Part shown: positions 61,476 to 64,000 of the stretch, piece by piece | Numbering within the stretch: the first letter of the stretch is position 1 | Layout: every line of letters begins with the position of its first letter | Made by a program: the position numbers and the translations under genes | Assembly: GCA_001929475.1 (NCBI GenBank) | Contig: LXFE01000515.1 | Coordinates: 22,627 to 86,626, forward strand | Reading direction: 5' to 3' | Source: Neolecta irregularis DAH-3 | Taxonomy: Eukaryota > Ascomycota > Neolectomycetes > Neolectales > Neolectaceae | Length of the DNA: 64,000 nucleotides | The notes under the pieces: generated by a model | Told to the model about the DNA's origin: nothing | The model's database searches: none | What the model saw: only the letters and a program-made list of their open reading frames with translations

Positions 61476-63735
61476 TTAGTACATAGTGCTTTCTTTCTCA
61501 TTGGGCATACTGTACCCAGTATTTTTGGCCAGACCCACACGATCAGGATATGGAGAGTCTTGATCTGTGCAATAAGGCGTAATGCTCTCACTAGGACTAC
61601 GAATAATCGGTGACGAAGGCGAAGATTCCCTACGCTCAATAGTAGAAGACTCCGAAACAGCTCTTGGAACATCCCATTTCTCTGCTGGTGCACTCCAGCG
61701 GTGTTTCTGAGATTTTCGTATTCGGTCAAATATGTCCAGAGTTGGTGTGCTAGGACTTTTTATTGATCTTTCGGATGATTCTGAACGTGAGAGTATTGTA
61801 GAACTGACCAATCGCTTAAGAGAAGGTATTTGTATGATCTCATGCCCCGCACCACGCGTTATCATGACGAAAGCAAGTATTGTTAATAATAGTATCGATT
61901 GAGCTATACCAACACGCTTTTGACGAATAACCTTTGAATGTCAACCCGAGTTAAAGTGCGAGCAAGAAGTTACCTCGTTAGCCAGTACAGTCATACGAGC
62001 ATTCATCGCTGTCCATTCACGTTCGTGCATTTCCCGTTGTATATTCAACTCCGACATCGTCTCGCGGAAAAGCTGGTTATACTGTGTACGCTGCAATTTT
62101 AGTTATTGCCACTATCAGGTTATATACGAATAGGGATATTTGTGGCAGAACAGTTGCATTGAGATGATCGACTATTTTGTATATTTTGTCGGCATGTTTT
62201 TTTTCCATTTGGTTGAAGACATCTCGTAGCATGCGAGATTGATCCTCGATATACTGAAGTGAAAGAGTGGCATTAGTCTCTAAATTTCCGAGACGCTTGG
62301 AGATAGCTTTGTAGAAGCTTTCTTGAGTTGAAGGCATTGGAGATATTTGTGATGCTGTTTCAGACGCGATGCGAGAAGTTTGTGTCTGAAGAGGTGCAGT
62401 AACCATAATACGCTCTATTTCTGGTTGGGCTGTTGGGGCTGGAATGGTCACCGACGAGGTCAATGGGCTAATTAATAGCACTTGAGAAGTCGATATTTCT
62501 GCAAATTGAAATTGACGAGATTTTGGAACTCTTCCAGAAGCAGGACATGAACTTTCTCCTGAATATTCCACCAAGTCATACCTTTGAGGACTAGACTCAG
62601 GTGTTGGTGAGTAGTCTGGTGTATCTCGAGCTCGGTACGGCGAAAACATGATATTGTCGTTATCAGTCTGAACATGCTTGTTATCGTCTGGTAGCTCTGT
62701 TGTTTGATTCGAAATCCCAGATTTTACGGAAGACTCGTCGGGTAAAGAACTTGTTGCAGTCACTTGAGTAGTATCATCGACAATATGGACAGCTTCTTCG
62801 TTAAACTTCTCCGGATCTTCTTGTAAACGATATTCTTCCATCATTGTCGTCCCGTGAACCCGTAATAAACTGATGGGACAGAAGAATTCAGTACCGTATT
62901 GGCTGATAAATTCTATCCGAAGGAACTTTGCCCATATCTGTGGATTGTGGATGGCAAATGCTTGTATTTCCCTTGCATTACGTGCCTGAAACGTATCAAG
63001 TAGCGTCCATGTCGCTGTGGGATAACGATCGCTGACCAAAACACGAAAATCTCGAATCATGCTCGAAAAGAATTCAAAATTTGCAATAACCACAGTATCT
63101 AGGAGGATATGATCGCATAGTTCGATAATAACAAATTTGTCTGGAGCGGAACATTCGTTGAGCATGTAGGAATCTTTAATTTCGACGAGTATCGAATTTG
63201 AACCTTTTGACTCTGGATTCGCCTTTAAAATAGTAGCAGCACAGTCAAAAGATGCGTAGTTAAATCTTTGTTTGGAAGTCTCACCTGCCTTGCGAGATAT
63301 TGGCTGTAGCTCCTCAAGTTCCGTATTCGTGGCCTGTTGCGGACTTGAGATTGTCTTTCGAGGTGAGAGATGTCTAGTAGAATCATCCAGGCTTTCGAGG
63401 TTTATGCTCTTGTTGATGTCGTTGGCAAGCTCATCCATGATCTGGCCTTGATCGTTTGTGGGCTGGCGATGGTCATAACTATCGGCTTGTTGAGGTGACT
63501 GGGCCGAGATCTTGCGCTTCCATTCGTCGAAAGAGAGAAATTGGGACGCCGGATCATCATCAAGTGCAAGTAAAGGCTCTTTAAGAGCTGGAGGGAAAAT
63601 CTTGTCCACGGATGAGGGACAGGTATCGTTACCCACCTCCAACCAAGCGAAAAAAGCAGGGTTTAGACAGACATCAAGGCCTATGGATAAACATTGACAC
63701 AGTTGGATTGCTAGCGTCCAGAGCAGCCAACGCAT
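61476..63735 (-). CDS. SUN-domain protein, SLP1/osteopotentia type
   Basis: Three exons from the ATG at 63735. A signal peptide (WLLWTLAIQLCQCLSIG) is followed by the family motif FLSFDEWKRK. The SUN-like domain then spans RFNYASFDCAATILKANPES, YMLNECSAPDKFVIIELCD, RVLVSDRYPTATWTLLDTF and WAKFLRIEFISQYGTEFFCP. After a Ser/Pro/Thr-rich stretch come a coiled coil (LRDVFNQMEKKHADKIYKIV; across an intron FRTQYNQLFRETMSELNIQ) and a membrane helix (GIAQSILLLTILAFVMI), then a Ser-rich cytosolic tail. SLP1/Emp65-type proteins protect newly made soluble ER proteins from degradation. The order of parts matches the family exactly. Confidence 0.93.
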
Positions 63736-64000
63736 CCCATCAGTCTGGGTCGGCAGCGGCTGTCAGGTCTGGAATGGAAACATGAGATTTCCTCCAACAT
63801 ATTCCAGGCCAGGGATCTACAACTGCAGATACCCCAGTAGACTCGCATATATTTACTGTATCGGCATGTATTTGCCTGCAAGACGCTCAAAATCCTAATA
63901 TACGCGACTATCACGCGAAGCGAATATATTGGGGAACCAAACTTTTTCATCATAACCATCAGTATTGCTATATTCTTATTATGGTAACACCAACTCCCCA
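63736..64000. other. Upstream region of the SUN-domain gene
   Basis: These last 265 bases of the window contain no supported gene. They presumably hold the SUN gene promoter and leader. Confidence 0.4.

Overview
This window is a gene-dense stretch of a fungal nuclear genome. The evidence for a filamentous ascomycete (Pezizomycotina-like) is short spliceosomal introns with GT..CTAAC/CTGAC..AG signals, a fused lycopene cyclase/phytoene synthase, an Nmd4-like PIN protein, a Cys-3/MetR-type bZIP factor, a SLP1-type SUN protein, a kinesin-5 of the BimC type, a plant-type DAHP synthase and an RNAi-type RNA-dependent RNA polymerase. Below that level I cannot place the organism. I rebuilt most genes by following family homology across introns and checking reading phase. 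The introns are unusually short and uniform (mostly 31-53 nt, with many of exactly 37 nt), and at least four have GC instead of GT at the 5' end.

Layout. 0-2.8 kb: the 5' part of a large coiled-coil protein running off the left edge. 4.3-5.3 kb: a bZIP factor. 6.4-8.6 kb: an amino-acid/GABA-type permease with ten exons. 8.7-9.1 kb: a possible small gene. 10.4-16.5 kb: a tight block holding an EVE-domain (THYN1) protein, a mitochondrial membrane protein, an ER FKBP ending in KDEL, a small coiled-coil protein, the oligosaccharyltransferase subunit Swp1, coactosin and an SRR1-domain protein. 16.5-18.8 kb: no convincing gene; it has short repeats and ORF debris. 18.8-29.7 kb: an F-box (FBXO31-like) protein, squalene synthase, a CDF metal transporter, the CAF-1 WD40 subunit and kinesin-5. 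29.9-31.6 kb: an unknown protein and an Nmd4-like PIN protein. 31.7-35.0 kb: the most striking gene. 36.3-44.2 kb: a BRCT protein, a ZZ/EF-hand protein, kynurenine 3-monooxygenase and methionine aminopeptidase 1. 44.9-45.9 kb: a decayed fragment of UPF2. 46.0-47.7 kb: class II DAHP synthase. 48.8-63.7 kb: an RPEL-repeat protein, a coiled-coil protein, RdRP, DNA polymerase kappa, a Ypt35-like PX protein, a DnaJ protein, mitochondrial tyrosyl-tRNA synthetase and a SUN-domain protein.

Main result. At 31.7-35.0 kb one uninterrupted gene model of 1,029 codons encodes lycopene cyclase, phytoene synthase and GPI mannosyltransferase I (Gpi14/PIG-M) in a single reading frame. There is no stop codon between the carotenoid enzyme (residues 1 to about 605) and the GPI-anchor enzyme (about 615 to 1029). 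Each part is a normal full-length family member, so this looks like a natural gene fusion joining two ER-membrane, prenyl-lipid/dolichol-linked activities. I do not know of it being described.

Functional links in the window: the isoprenoid pathway (squalene synthase and carotenoid synthesis, competing for the same farnesyl/geranylgeranyl pool), ER glycosylation and folding (Swp1, Gpi14, FKBP2, SUN/SLP1), aromatic metabolism (DAHP synthase, kynurenine monooxygenase), RNA surveillance and silencing (RdRP, Nmd4-like, UPF2 remnant), and chromatin and genome maintenance (CAF-1, Pol kappa, BRCT protein, kinesin-5). There is no evidence of an operon or gene cluster beyond close spacing of divergent and convergent neighbours.
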